64,000 nt of DNA from Agapetus fuscipes (lineage: Eukaryota > Arthropoda > Insecta > Trichoptera > Glossosomatidae): contig OX637353.1 in the NCBI GenBank assembly GCA_951799405.1, positions 4,278,001 to 4,342,000 on the forward strand, in the 5' to 3' direction. Under the pieces are notes generated by a model. That model saw nothing but the letters and a program-made list of their open reading frames with translations. It had not been told where the DNA came from and did no database searches. Both the position numbers and the translations under genes were made by a program. This document shows, piece by piece, positions 1-10,180 of this stretch; positions within the stretch are counted from its first letter, which is position 1; each line of letters opens with the position of its first letter.

Positions 1-279
1 TTGCTAAAACTCAAAACAAAATTCTAGTTCGTTCAGGCGAGCGCTTGTATTGGGCGAGCATGCGTGAAAGCGCTTTTTTTGTTTGTTTGTTTTGTGAGCG
101 TGTAGTAATTTTATAGCCGGTTATAAATTCATTTTATACTATTCCTGATTAAACGGATATTTGACGTTATTGTGGGCAATAATATTATATTACATTATAC
201 TTTTTGTTGTTATTGACAACAACAAAAAAGTGTTATTCGTAGACGTGTTTTAAAAAATAGGTATATAATCTAAGTTTGA

Positions 280-452
280 AGATATGTTAGCATTTTAAAT
301 CGTATTTAGTTTACACTCACAAACAGACAACACTTTTGAATTTGCGTAAATTGTAAAGTAAATACCAACCTTTTTATGAACATAATCAAATGCAACTATT
401 GCAACCTTTCTCAGAAAGAAATTGGAGGTTCAGCCTCATACTATAGTCAAAA
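280..452 (-). mobile_element. Family A element, old divergent copy
   Basis: Reading the minus strand, the head (resembling GGTATGAGGCTGACC), the middle (TTCTGAGAAAGGTTGC, then TTATGTTCAT) and the tail side (CTGTTTGTGAGTG) follow family A order, but with many substitutions and small indels. The terminal pentamer tail is not visible. This is one of the most decayed copies in the window. Confidence 0.5.
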
Positions 453-1372
453 AAGCAAAATGCATTATTACGAATAAGACTTCTTACATTTTTCTATGGT
501 GCGATTTCTTTCGTTAAATTCTACCCTTTAACAAATAGTCACATTTGACTTTTCTTCATCTACATAATTTTGAGCTTAAAAATGTTCAAATAACAGACTC
601 ATTTTCACGACTTATATTGTGTCATGGGGAAATAACCTACATCAATGGCTGAAAAATAAATCTCTGTTGAAATAAGCTGATGTAAAATAGCCCTGATGAT
701 GTACGCTCTTCGTAAAATGTAGCACAGGAAATAAATAAAAAATACAGCAAAATAGTAATCGTAAATGTGCAGTTTTTTTTCTTTCATTTAAAAAGGACCT
801 ACGCTATAAGAAGGCAAAATAAAGTTTTCCACAATGTTTTAAGAGACAAAAGTTAAAATAAATACAAATGAAAGAATAGTGCAGAGTTCTACGGGAGGCA
901 TTGTGAAATTAACGAAGCTAGCCTATTGTTAGAAGTTTCACAGATTGTTCAATATGTTATTAAATATTTTTCATAGATTTACTTTACTTTTTATTGTTAT
1001 AAATAAAGTCACAGATTAACTTACACACAGTTATAAATAAAGTCACAGATAATCTTTCACAGATACAATTTTATGTGTTTTACAGATTCACTGAAATTTG
1101 CATTGTTATCCTCGTATGTTTCACAGATTGTGTGATTGTGTGTGAGTGCATTGTTGTATATTTCATTTCATCACTATTTTGTGAAATGTTTTGTATTTTA
1201 TTTTTTACACATCGACTGAGATGTCTTAATTGTTACAAATACATATATAATGCTTCTGTGATATTACCTAGTTAAGAAAAAAAATATATGTAAGAGAGAT
1301 TGGTCAAGTTACATGGTGACCATTAAGGTTTATTACGGCTAACAAGGTGTTCTTTTATAAGCTACTCATATA
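453..1372. other. AT-rich stretch without recognised feature
   Basis: No coding region is recognised. The only structure seen is between about 990 and 1145, where a 20-bp motif ending in GTCACAGAT occurs twice 35 bp apart (about 996 and 1031) and the heptamer CACAGAT recurs several more times, a weak local tandem duplication. Confidence 0.4.
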
Positions 1373-1556
1373 GTTCCCGAGGGATTTGGTTATCATTTTT
1401 TGTGAAGGCTTCTAGTAAACCTTGCCGGTATTTAATTTTAGGTTTTGAGATAAACACCGAAACGGAAATTCATTTCTGACAACCTTTGAGGGATTCGAAT
1501 CTGAGCTCTCGGCATGGCATGCAATCACTCTACCATCGAAGTTACCGACCGAACTA
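1373..1556 (-). mobile_element. SINE family B, 5' half
   Basis: Reverse-strand tRNA-like head is visible: a box A relative at the right end (TAGAGTGATTGCATGCCATG context) and box B GGATTCGAATC at about 1488-1500, followed by the body marker AAACCGGCAAGG-like sequence (reverse of CCTTGCCGGTATTT at about 1419). The copy stops before the family tail hairpin, so it is truncated at its 3' side. Confidence 0.7.
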
Positions 1557-2540
1557 ATTGGTGTAAGTCACACAAACTCACTGAGAAAATCATCCGTACA
1601 TTGTTCATGTAACACTTTTACAGATGTATCTATTTTGACGATTCATCTTCCATTTCAGTCAGAGTCACATCTTTTTCAGAGCAAACAAGTTTGTTAGAAT
1701 AGTATAGGGCAGGCTTCCTTAAGAGCTGTACCATCCTGGATCTAGGCCTCCCAACTACGTGCCGTGACTGCGTATGCTAAAGACCAACTTTCCTGCCCGC
1801 AGATTATAACTTCCTTAAGCTGCTAGACTGCCTCCCGCCATTATCGATCTTCCCTCTACTTTTTTATGCATAATTTTTGAAGGTTGATTGTTTGCTTGGC
1901 AACATTTTTAACAACGACAGGTAAGCGGCAATTTTTTTCATAAATAATTTTCCTTTTAAAGAACGGACTACAAAGAAGAAATTAAGAAAAAAATGAGTGA
2001 AGTTTTAAAGTTAGTACATAATATAAAGTTCAATTTAAAAAAAGTAATCTTTAAATACATGATATTTCATCAATCTATCGAATGTACGCTCGCTGAAAGA
2101 TTTTTCGGTCCCAATAAAAAAGTTACATTCTTGAAATTATTGTTAAATGCTGAAAAACCATAAACGCAAAAAGGTAAAATTCTGCAGTATGAGACCATAT
2201 TATTATGTAAGATTTTCCCTCTGACTGTTTTCAGCTTGAAATGTTGTTCCTTGACTTGCGTTTGAAAGAATAATATCCAAGTTTGTAACTTTCTGTAACT
2301 AAAACTCCTAGTCATGAATACAAAATGGCCGTTCAATGACCTCTCAGCCGTAGAATACGTTAACACGTTATATTCACGAAAAATTGAAAAATATTTTCTT
2401 TCAAGGGATGAATCAATATTTTTAACGTTACCACAATAATTTTTTAAAGCATAATGATTTTGTACCCAGTTGTTAATTATTTTTTTTAATTCAATTTGTA
2501 ATGTTGGTCGTGAGGTTGACAAAACTTTCTGAAAAAAAAA
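1557..2540. other. Intergenic DNA, no recognised feature
   Basis: Mixed AT-rich sequence. A 160-codon open frame lies on the minus strand at 2070-2552, but it has no family I recognise, is lysine/asparagine/phenylalanine rich as expected from base composition, and runs into a repeat at its 5' end, so it is not called as a gene. Confidence 0.35.
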
Positions 2541-2592
2541 ATCACTTTGCAAATGTCACCCCTGTTTCCGGAAAAGTCAGCAAGATTTATGC
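2541..2592 (+). mobile_element. Family A internal fragment
   Basis: About 50 bp match the family A middle (CACTTTGC then ATGTCACCCCTGTTTC and GTCAGCAAGA). Both ends of the element are missing. It lies just left of a near-complete A copy in the opposite orientation. Confidence 0.6.
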
Positions 2593-2640
2593 GCCTTTGT
2601 AGTGTTATTAATCACAAAAAGGCGCAGATAAATTTAGTTA

Positions 2641-2893
2641 ATAATCTATAATCTTTAATCTAAGTTGCAAGGATATATTCATTTAAAGCCCTCAGATGTA
2701 TGCCCACAAACCAACAAGTGTAGTTCGCGCTTACAAATGCTGAATGTGTACTTACAAATAAAATCCAAACCTCAAATGAACATAAGCCCCACAACTTTTG
2801 CCGGCCTTCCCTGAAACAGGGGTGACATTGGCAAAGTGAACCATTTTTTACAGTATGGGTGGTCAGCCTCATACCAACCTATAAGTCAAGGAA
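2641..2893 (-). mobile_element. Family A element, near complete
   Basis: The copy begins at 2893 with CCTTGACTTATAGGTTGG and runs leftwards through CCCCTGTTTCAGGGAAGG, TTATGTTCATTTGAGG and the GCAACTTAGATT end, finishing in degenerate ATTATAGATTA repeats near 2641. It is very similar to the copy at 58573-58827, which makes this subfamily (TTATAGA tail) comparatively young. Confidence 0.85.
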
Positions 2894-3532
2894 TGATTAT
2901 TATTGTTATTTAAGGTTTTATGTTGTATGTGTAAAAACAAATATAAAGATGCCAGCTTCTGAAAATACATGTTTTATGAATCTTAAATATTAATATATCT
3001 TTGCAACGTAAATTACAGAAAGCTATAAATTTGTATCTGGATTTAAGGTTACAGATATTTCAAAATTAGCACCCTTAGGATTTGAACGTCGGTTAATTTG
3101 GATATAACATGCTACTGTATATTGTGTTACTTTTGATGTTATTTCTATTAAAAAATAAAACGACCTTCAAAATATCATTTCATCGTAGAAAAATTTCAGA
3201 CTTTCAAGCTGTTTTGTAAATCTAATAAAATTTAAGAGGGAATATTTTTGATTGAACCAATCTCGTTTTAAAAAAATAACATAAATAATCCAATTTTCGT
3301 CTCGAAAACGTTAATTCTGGTTACGTGACGTGATCCACGTCGCGTAATTTTTCTTTTCGGGAACGCAAAAAACTTGTTTGTGTTAGAGGGCTACACCAGA
3401 CGCACACACAACAATAATATAGATGTTTCACAATCTGAAATACTGCGCGGCTGTAGGGAAAACTTGAACGTGCGAGAAACGTACTTTGCATTAAACGAAT
3501 GTACCAAAATGGAGACAATTAGAAATAAGGTT
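2894..3532. other. Intergenic DNA, no recognised feature
   Basis: AT-rich sequence with no repeat family or coding region that I recognise. Confidence 0.35.
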
Positions 3533-3755
3533 TATTTAAAATAAAATATTTTTTTCTTAAACGTAGTTTAATTTTCACAATAATATTTTATATCTCGAAC
3601 ACTTTCGTCCGTCAATACTCAGGTCATTATCAAGAGCATTATCAAGAGACTCCTAATAATGACCTGAGTATTGACGGTCGAAAGTGCTCGAGATATAAAA
3701 TATTATTATACAAATTAAACTACGTTTAAGAAAAAACTATTTTATATTAAATAAA
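3533..3755. mobile_element. Penelope-like foldback with hammerhead-like cores in both arms
   Basis: Two arms of about 100 bp are inverted copies: each has TCTTAAACGTAGTTTAA, an ATATTTTATATCTCGA segment and a core. In the right arm (3652-3692, plus) the core reads CTAATAATGACC, an 11-nt loop, then GGTCGAAAGTGCTCGAG. In the left arm (3594-3640, minus) it reads TTGATAATGACC ... GGACGAAAGTGTTCGAG. This matches the hammerhead layout CUGANGA, stem II, GAAA, as known from the pseudo-LTRs of Penelope-like retroelements. No reverse transcriptase is present here. Assignment to that class is inference from the motif and the inverted arrangement. Confidence 0.55.
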
Positions 3756-3880
3756 ATGAATTTTTACTGTGTGAATACACAAACCCTACAAAATCTAAGG
3801 TTTATTTATTTTGTGTAGAATAGTGCTCTCAATATTTTTAGAAAAGCTCATCGCTTCCTTATACCCAAATGAAAATTGTC
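3756..3880 (-). repeat. Flank shared with other foldbacks (ACACAGTGAAA motif region)
   Basis: Reverse-strand motif resembling GTGTATTCACACAGTGAAA lies at about 3766-3790, directly beside the foldback. The same motif sits beside foldbacks at 13.16 and 26.6 kb and at 43.83 and 49.21 kb. The following segment up to about 3850 is also similar to 7255-7370. Confidence 0.5.
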
Positions 3881-3929
3881 AACTGGGCGGGGGCTAGAAT
3901 TTCCTTTCTAAAAAAACGCTGACAAATAA

Positions 3930-4165
3930 AGCAAAACACATCTCTTTCTTTAGTCGGTGTTATGGCTGAAGAAGTCAAGTCGCTGTTCTTGACTAGCGTA
4001 TTTGGAACAGAATAACGCTGGTTTGAATCACGCCTGGGTCTTTGACCATCACTTCGACTCTGGTTCAACAGATGCCATTGCATACACGCGCACAAGATTC
4101 TGCTTTCACATGAAGACAACTCGCTAGGCAAAATAGGTTGCTGTATTGAATTCCTCTTCAGAAAT
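3930..4165 (+). mobile_element. SINE family D copy
   Basis: Shares with the copy at 34604-34862 the box-B region (GCTGGTTTGAATCACGCCTG), the phrase GACTCTGGTTCAACAGATG, GCATTGGC-like sequence and the 3' segment GGCAAAATAGGTTGCTG followed by TTCCTCTT. The tRNA-like head is more decayed than in the 34.6 kb copy. Confidence 0.65.
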
Positions 4166-5461
4166 CCATTAAAAAATATATCTCAAATCCTGACTGTTAA
4201 CGCGGAGGAGGGGAAGGGGGTAGGCACAGGTTTCAGGTTATTATCGCCCTATCGCTCCATTGCCCTCTTAATCACCCCGTACGTAATTTTCACGCTATAA
4301 GAGTCCAAATAGTCTTCAGGTTGAGAACTAATGGTGCCGAATAACATCTCAAGAGCCTTCTACGCTTTTGGTCATCTTCGCTAGTCAGCGGTAATTCTAC
4401 AAGTTAGTTGCAGTAAGACTGGATGTGTAGGTAATCGTAACATTAATTTATTCTTATGAGAATTGAACCTGATACCTGCTGATTATGAGTTTAAAGTGTC
4501 ATTCACTTCATTAGACTTCAACAGATGTTGTAGCCTGTAGGAGGATACATAGGTATGCATTTCAAAAAAAAAAAATTTTTTTTCTTGTTGTTTGTTGTCA
4601 CTTCTACACGTTGCTAGTATCCCCTGGAGTTGTAGGCTTAATCCTTTGAAATTCAAGTCGCATAGTCCCCCCTCCCTTCTCCTACCACCCTCTCCTCCAG
4701 CGCCATGGAATGTTCTGGCAATAAAATAAATTGAATCAAACCTTTATATTTATTTATGCCGCCGACTATTGCTGACATGCTCTGATTTGGAAGACGTCGC
4801 ACTATAGGACTGCTGGGTCCAAAATTCAATAGAATATCATACAGAATCGTGAATGTGGCTCAATTTTCAAATGTTTCCCACAATAACACTGATTTTCATT
4901 GACGTACTTCATTTTCTTCTTATTATTTTCATCTGCCTTTTAAGTGTTTATTTCTTTGCAAATACGATTTAAGAGACTCTAGGGGTCTATGACACTTGTA
5001 GTAGTGCAGCAGAGGTGTTGTTGATGTGGCAGTTGATGTTTCGGTCGTTTGTTGCAGGGCTGTTGGCTGCGTAATGTTGTTTGTATGTCTTACGTATAAT
5101 TACCATGCTGTAAAGTGAATCCTTTTTTTTTATTCGAAATTCATCCTTTTGAATTATTACATTTTGGATTATTTACCTGAGAGCTTTATTTAGCAATATA
5201 CTTATTGAAATTTAGAACAAAAAAAAATTGAAAAACTAGCACTCGATCAATCAATTTTGGTAGGTATATTGTTAGATTCAAACATAATTTTTCCATTGAA
5301 AACTTGGAAAACTATTAATGGAAAACTAAAGTGTATGGAAAATTTTCATGGAGAATACAAAAAAATATTTTAGCTACAATGCTAATCTATTAAAATGAAC
5401 TTTCACGAAATTACTGCTGAAAATCTAGATAATAGTATTTATCTACCTATCCACATGTATA
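4166..5461. other. Intergenic DNA, no recognised feature
   Basis: No coding region or repeat family recognised. A G-rich patch (GGAGGAGGGGAAGGGGG) lies near 4204-4220 and homopolymer A/T runs near 4566-4585. Confidence 0.35.
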
Positions 5462-5552
5462 TATAATCTATAATCTATGTTGCAAGGATATATTAACATT
5501 TAAAGCTCACAAATGCACGCCCACAAACAAACACGTGTAGTTCGCGCTTACA
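5462..5552 (-). mobile_element. Family A, 3' part only
   Basis: ATAATCTATAATCTATGTTGCAAGG-type tail and the conserved CCCACAAACA/CGTGTAGTTCGCGC segment are present. The head half is missing. The copy ends about 25 bp left of a Harbinger-type MITE. Confidence 0.75.
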
Positions 5553-5578
5553 AAATTGTAAAAAGTGTATCATTGTAA

Positions 5579-5706
5579 GGCCCGGTAGTTTCATCGTTAG
5601 CATAGCGACTTTATACAGAATGAAAAGGACGCACTTATGTCAATCGAGTGGGTAGTTTTTTTTATCAGTTTAAAGTCACATATGCTAACGATGAAACTAC
5701 CGGGCC
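5579..5706. mobile_element. PIF/Harbinger-type MITE, 128 bp, TAA target duplication
   Basis: The terminal inverted repeat GGCCCGGTAGTTTCATCG extends about 25 bp (through GTTAGCATA) and is perfectly mirrored at the right end. The element is flanked by TAA at 5576-5578 and 5707-5709. A TWA duplication and GG-starting inverted ends are the known hallmark of PIF/Harbinger elements. It has no coding capacity. An older, longer relative lies at 6788-7217 and has TTA at its right end. Confidence 0.8.
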
Positions 5707-5904
5707 TAAGTATTAGTACGAAACTGACGTACTGCGAATTTTCTACCAAAAATATTTAACTTTTGACAATCCTTCTCAAATTCAAATACATGCAAAAATA
5801 ATCGAGTGCATCTGTTCCGTAAATGGGATGGGACATGATTAATTGGTCTGTTAGAGAAAGCATTTTATATCAATCTTAAATGCTTAAAAAACGCTTCTAC
5901 TACA

Positions 5905-6116
5905 CGCTACTAAGCTACACATATAGTGTAGCTTCTTATCGCGTTTTTGCCAAAGGGATCGCATGTGGCGAGTGGATCGTATTTATTTTTACAGGTAAGG
6001 GGGCCGGCCTAACGCCAACCACTTTAGTTGACATGGGTGTTTCCCAGCTCCTGAGGGGCCTGGTTCTCATTTCTTGCAAAGTCTGAGAAAACCTTGCCGG
6101 TATTTTATTTTAAGAA
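5905..6116 (-). mobile_element. SINE family B, 3' two thirds
   Basis: Minus-strand copy with the tail hairpin TACACTATATGTGTA-like sequence, the TGCGATCCC/GCG block, GGCCGGCCCCCTTACCTG and GAGGTTTACTCAG-like body sequence. It stops near TACCGGCAAGG, so the tRNA-like head is missing. Confidence 0.8.
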
Positions 6117-6240
6117 GTTAAATTAAATGAAGATTGATTATTTTTTAATTAAGAATTAAACAAATAAAATAAATTAAAACTTTGTTTTATTCCACTTTAC
6201 AAAATAATCAATCTTCAAAAATGAATTTCCACAGTTTTTC
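6117..6240. repeat. Short AT-rich inverted repeat
   Basis: GAAGATTGATTATTTT near 6130 is mirrored by AAAATAATCAATCTTC near 6204-6219, around AATTAAAACTTTGTTTTATT. The spacer resembles the poly-A side of the Penelope-like foldbacks (AAAACAAAG...), so this may be a worn relative, but no hammerhead-like core is seen. Confidence 0.45.
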
Positions 6241-6787
6241 AGAAAAATCTTTTGAAAATTTAAATTTAATAATATATCTTCGCCAATTAAAGTTTAAATT
6301 TCTCATTTAGTAAAATAGCCAATTCTCCTTGTACCTTCGATAACTTTTGTTTTATTAAGATACAGTGGGAGTATTTTTCAAACTAAAATAAAGTGTGGTA
6401 AATGTGTCAATATCCTTTAACATACATATTTTGGAATTTCTCTAATATTTTTTGCGAATTCTAGTTTTACAAAAGTACTCGTTTTCATGGTAAACATCTT
6501 CTATTTTTTGACTAGGAAAGCTTCTTTTGAAATACACATGTCATTGTCTTTCCGATGCAAGTCTTTGTCTTTCAACACAGTTCGTGGTTTACAGATGAAA
6601 ATGCTCGGAATATCGAAGGCTCCGGTTCGAGTATAACGTGCATTTATATTTCAATGCATGCATCAGAGGGTGGGAGAAGTGGATGGATGCATTTTGTAGA
6701 TTTAATTTAGAACAGAAAAGTACATTGAAGTATGTAAGAAAGCAGCTGAAATAAGTTGAGGTTATGTAAAATTTAAACAAATGATTC
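6241..6787. other. AT-rich DNA, no recognised feature
   Basis: Nothing recognised beyond low-complexity AT-rich sequence. Confidence 0.35.
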
Positions 6788-7217
6788 GGGCTCAGGCAAC
6801 CCATTTTAAAAGTTAGCATGGCGACTTTTACTATTTTAAAATACTTGACAATTACTGTTTATTGGTATTTCACAGAAAATTGCTCTCTGCGACTCAACTC
6901 TCCGTACCATTTTGATCTCTTATATAGGGTACTATAAGGGTCTTTCTCGCATTCAATAGATAATTTTTTTACCAGAACGTCATTCCAATGCACTAATACA
7001 ATCATGGACTACTCTTTGATGGTTCTATTGTACCCACGTGTAAAGGTGCGCGTTGGCACTTTAATTTCATGGTCCGTCATACGATGTTTGCGTGTATAAG
7101 CGTACGTATTTCAAGTTTGTGACAATACTAATAGAAAAGGACGAACTTATGTTAATCGTGTGGGTAGTTTTTTTTTATCAGAGCCATATATTATGCTAAC
7201 TTTGCAAATACCGGGCC
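6788..7217. mobile_element. Older Harbinger-type MITE, longer relative of 5.6 kb copy
   Basis: The right end GCTAACTTTGCAAATACCGGGCC stops at TTA (7218-7220), matching the TWA rule. The inner block AAAAGGACGAACTTATGTTA and GTGTGGGTAGTTTTTTT at 7136-7185 match 5620-5665. The left end (GGGCTCAGG then GTTAGCATGGCGACTT) is decayed. The extra ~300 bp between the ends are absent from the short copy, which therefore looks like an internal deletion derivative. Confidence 0.6.
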
Positions 7218-7550
7218 TTAATTAAAAAATAATTTTAAAGTATTATAATAAATAATGATTTTTTATTGTGAAAAATGAAAATGCATACATTTGTAATTTA
7301 CACAAAATAATTAGGATAGTGCTTTCAACATCTACATACCAAAAGATTTTATTTATCATGAGCTGTAAACATAAAGTGATATTGGTAATTCGTAACAAAA
7401 AAAAATTGTGCTTCAAAAATGTGACAAAGGCTGTGTGAGACTTATTATGTTCACAAGAGCAGATGAGAACTAGCCTTAGTCTAGTGGTAAATGCAATGGA
7501 TCCGTAAACAAAAGGCCGTCAGTTCTATACCCGGCGTAGTCCAAAAATAT
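7218..7550. other. Intergenic DNA with a tRNA-like fragment
   Basis: At 7474-7550 the sequence AGCCTTAGTCTAGTGGTAA resembles a SINE box A, followed 40 bp later by CAGTTCTATACCCGGC, a poor box B. This may be an isolated SINE head. The part at 7255-7370 is similar to 3760-3850. Confidence 0.35.
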
Positions 7551-7551
7551 G

Positions 7552-7604
7552 TAATCTATAATATATCTATAATATATAATCTAAGTTGCAAGGATATATT
7601 CATA
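7552..7604 (-). mobile_element. Family A tail fragment
   Basis: Repeated TATAATATATCTATAA-type units lead into ATCTAAGTTGCAAGGATA, the family A 3' end. The rest of the element is missing. Confidence 0.6.
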
Positions 7605-7656
7605 AACACTTCATTTTTATCGCGAATATAATTGTTGTAGTTCATTTCAAGCGCAT

Positions 7657-7950
7657 ATGAATTTTACGGGCGTAGGTACATATCGACAGAGGCCGCGTTT
7701 GGGTCAAACAGAGGTGAACTGGGTTATAAATATTAGCGTGAACTCGAGTGGAATATTGATTAGAACCTGCACTCTATATGCAGCGAACAAACGGATAACG
7801 TGCGGCCGGATAACCGAGGTTGCCTCCATTATCCGGCCCCGTATCCGTGCCTACGGAGTAGATAACCGGCAGGTAAATATTCATGGCCAGATGCGGGCCT
7901 GGCGAATCTCACTAAGCGCATTTTTAGACGTGTTTCGAAATGGCTGAATA
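7657..7950. other. GC-richer patch with nested inverted CGGATAA motifs
   Basis: A stretch clearly richer in G+C and CpG than its surroundings, open for 96 codons on the plus strand but without recognisable protein similarity. At 7792-7848 CGGATAACGTGCGGCCGGAT is mirrored by ATCCGGCCCCGTATCCG, giving a hairpin-capable block. Its origin is unknown. Confidence 0.4.
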
Positions 7951-8101
7951 TTTCAAGAGACGGAACTTCAAGGCTTTTATAAAAATAAAAAATAGCTGTA
8001 TATATTTTAAATTGTACTCACATTTTTACGTATAAATGTGCTTTTTAAAAAAAACGCCATCCAGCACGGTTGCAAAGGAATATTTTTTTTTACGACGGAC
8101 C

Positions 8102-8335
8102 CTAGTCACCAATGGTGATGGGCGATTTGTTTCCCCTGTGGCAACGTGTAATCGTCCATGACCATCTCAAGGGTGTCATGGCTCTTTGATTACTGCATTT
8201 GATCAATCCTTTTCTGAAGGTGGCGGTGGTTTGGTTGATTTGCAGGTCAACAAGAAGCTTGTTCCAAGTGACTTGCCCAGTTTTCCCAAAACTCCTGTCA
8301 GAGAACATAGATTTGTAACGTCACCGCACTGAGAG
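8102..8335 (-). pseudogene. LINE reverse-transcriptase ORF C-terminal relic (CR1/Jockey-like)
   Basis: The minus frame gives FSDRSFGKTGQVTWNK, then LLVDLQINQTTATFRKGL. This matches the C-terminal pattern RSF...WNxLPxxL...sFkxxLK found after the thumb of CR1/L2/Jockey-type LINE reverse transcriptases, a pattern seen more clearly at 23.36-23.53 kb. No upstream catalytic domain is nearby, so this is a truncated relic. The identification rests on a short motif. Confidence 0.5.
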
Positions 8336-8453
8336 AAATTTAAAATTTTGAACATAGTTCCAACTCTATTATATAGGCAAAATCACAACACAAGGACACA
8401 TGTTTGTCAGAAAAACTGATGATGGGTTGAATCTTTAAAAAGGTGATGGGTTG

Positions 8454-8494
8454 TTGTGGTTTAAAGTCTTTTTCCATTTCTTTCTTTTCCACAG
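8454..8494. repeat. 41-bp direct repeat, left copy
   Basis: Begins TTGTGGTTTAAAGTC and ends TTTTCCACAG. It is identical to 9012-9052 and flanks most of the gag relic. The 558-bp spacing is a multiple of three, which keeps the frame open through both copies. Confidence 0.9.
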
Positions 8495-9011
8495 CCACCG
8501 ATGAAAAAAATGGGCTGCGATACTCGCAGATGAGTAATCGCGCTTTAGCGACAATAGTTGGCAGCGGTGGCAATCCATCCCCGGATTCCAATTGAAGGCG
8601 GAGCTCCCTGGACACGGACTCGGGCATCCCAACGACCAACGACAGCGCGAGGATGTTATCACTCAGTTTAACTCCGGCTTGCGAAGCCAGCATCCGTAAA
8701 TCCGACACGAAGACGTCGACTTCCTCTCCTGGCTGCCAGCGCCTTTGCAAGAAACGACTCCAAGCTGAGAAGCGTCCGACACCAAACACACAGCTGAGTG
8801 CTTCAGCCGCCTTCTCCCCGTCACCCTGTGTCTCTTCTGGCAAGTCAGCAAACCGATCAAACACCGCACCTCTCAAGAAAGATGCCAAGCAACGAGAAAG
8901 ATTTGTCTCCCCGTACAACTTCATCATCAATCGCAAACGTCTAAGCCACGGGTCAAACTCCCCGCCGACAAATGGCTCCATCACGTCCGCGAGTCTTGTA
9001 GACGAAATAGC

Positions 9012-9052
9012 TTGTGGTTTAAAGTCTTTTTCCATTTCTTTCTTTTCCACAG
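9012..9052. repeat. 41-bp direct repeat, right copy
   Basis: Identical to 8454-8494. Read on the minus strand it encodes the N-terminal copy of the VEKKEMEKDFKPQ segment of the gag relic. Confidence 0.9.
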
Positions 9053-9059
9053 TTGTCAT

Positions 9060-10180
9060 GCGAAAGGAGTATTGTGGGACTTGAGGAGATAGACGTTGGA
9101 CAGACCGCTAAGTTGGCTAGTATCCATCGTTGGTTGTTGTGTCAATGAAAATGACAATGACGATGTACAAGGCCTCGGCAGTTTATTGCTAAATTAATAA
9201 AAATAACACAATCATATTCTAGTCCTGAAATTTCATTGAAATATCAATATACCTGAAGTATGTGTGGTGTATTCTGAATATTGGAAGTAAATGCGCAAGA
9301 ATCCACGAGCTGAACAAAGTTTCTAGAAGCCACACAAACAGATTCAAACTTCTTGGCGTATGCGAGAGAAAAGTCGTACCAATAAAGCTGTGTTTTTATT
9401 CCAAGAATGAAAAATAATAGAACTGCGCCCTTTTTTATTTTCTACCAAAACTTTAAGAATACATAATATTAAGAATTGGTAAACATTACATAAGGTACAA
9501 ATCAAATCGATTTTACAGAGTATGTATCTGCATACGAAAGAATGACCTTCAAACTTATTTTAATGTGTATACACTCCTGGGAAATGTGAAGGTTAAATGT
9601 CAAAAATATCCCAAAGCTATATGAAAAAGACTAAATTAGCAGTGAATATAAATTTCTCTTAATTATTTTCTGAAAATATAATATTTATCTTTATACTTTT
9701 TATACTTTACTACTAACATAAAAAATCATACTCTGCCATGTTATGAAGAGTAAAAAATGAATAGAAGTTCGTATTTCCATTTACACTCTCAGAGGGCTGT
9801 TGAATCTTTGCACGGAATATTTGTAAGTACAAAACTAGTTTTTATTATACTAGAGGTACGGATATTTAAAAGGCGATCATGATATAAATAAAAATTTAGT
9901 AAGAGACAGATATCGGTATAAATAAGTAATAATTTACTGTCCACAGCACCCTCTTATTCTGAAGCCCGAAATCGTCTCCAAAGGCAGATAAAGCAATTTA
10001 TACGATGGTTAATGGAATAGTTCCAGGAAAACTTAGGATTTATTTATTCTATTATTTTTTAATAAATTATTCGAAACATCATCCCAAGCAAAATTTAAAA
10101 ATAAACATTTATGAGTTGTTTATTGTTATAATAGTTATTATTTTAATCAGTAAATATCATGAACTTATATATCTTTACAA
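9060..10180. other. Intergenic DNA, no recognised feature
   Basis: Sequence just upstream of the gag relic (about 9060-9420) might belong to the same retrotransposon, but no primer-binding site or LTR boundary could be seen. The remainder is AT-rich without recognised structure. Confidence 0.3.

Larger units (their letters stand above)
8340..9059 (-). pseudogene. Ty3/Gypsy-like gag (capsid) relic
   Basis: The 239-codon minus-strand frame contains a capsid-like segment (about residues 28-175): MEPFVGGEFDPWLRRL, then WSRFLQRRWQPGEEV, FVSDLRMLASQAGVKL and ALSLVVGMPESVSRELR. This is the fold pattern of retrotransposon Gag (W..F..RxQ.GE.V..fv..LR.La..ag). No zinc knuckle, protease or reverse transcriptase follows on either side and no flanking LTRs were found, so the element is a fragment. 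G+C content is higher than in the neighbourhood. The same 13 residues (VEKKEMEKDFKPQ) occur near the N-terminus and again near the C-terminus, because a 41-bp DNA segment is perfectly repeated 558 bp apart. Confidence 0.7.

Noticed and set aside
2070..2552. 160-codon minus-strand open frame
   Set aside because: No recognisable domain, composition typical of translated AT-rich DNA, and its first codons overlap a family A fragment.
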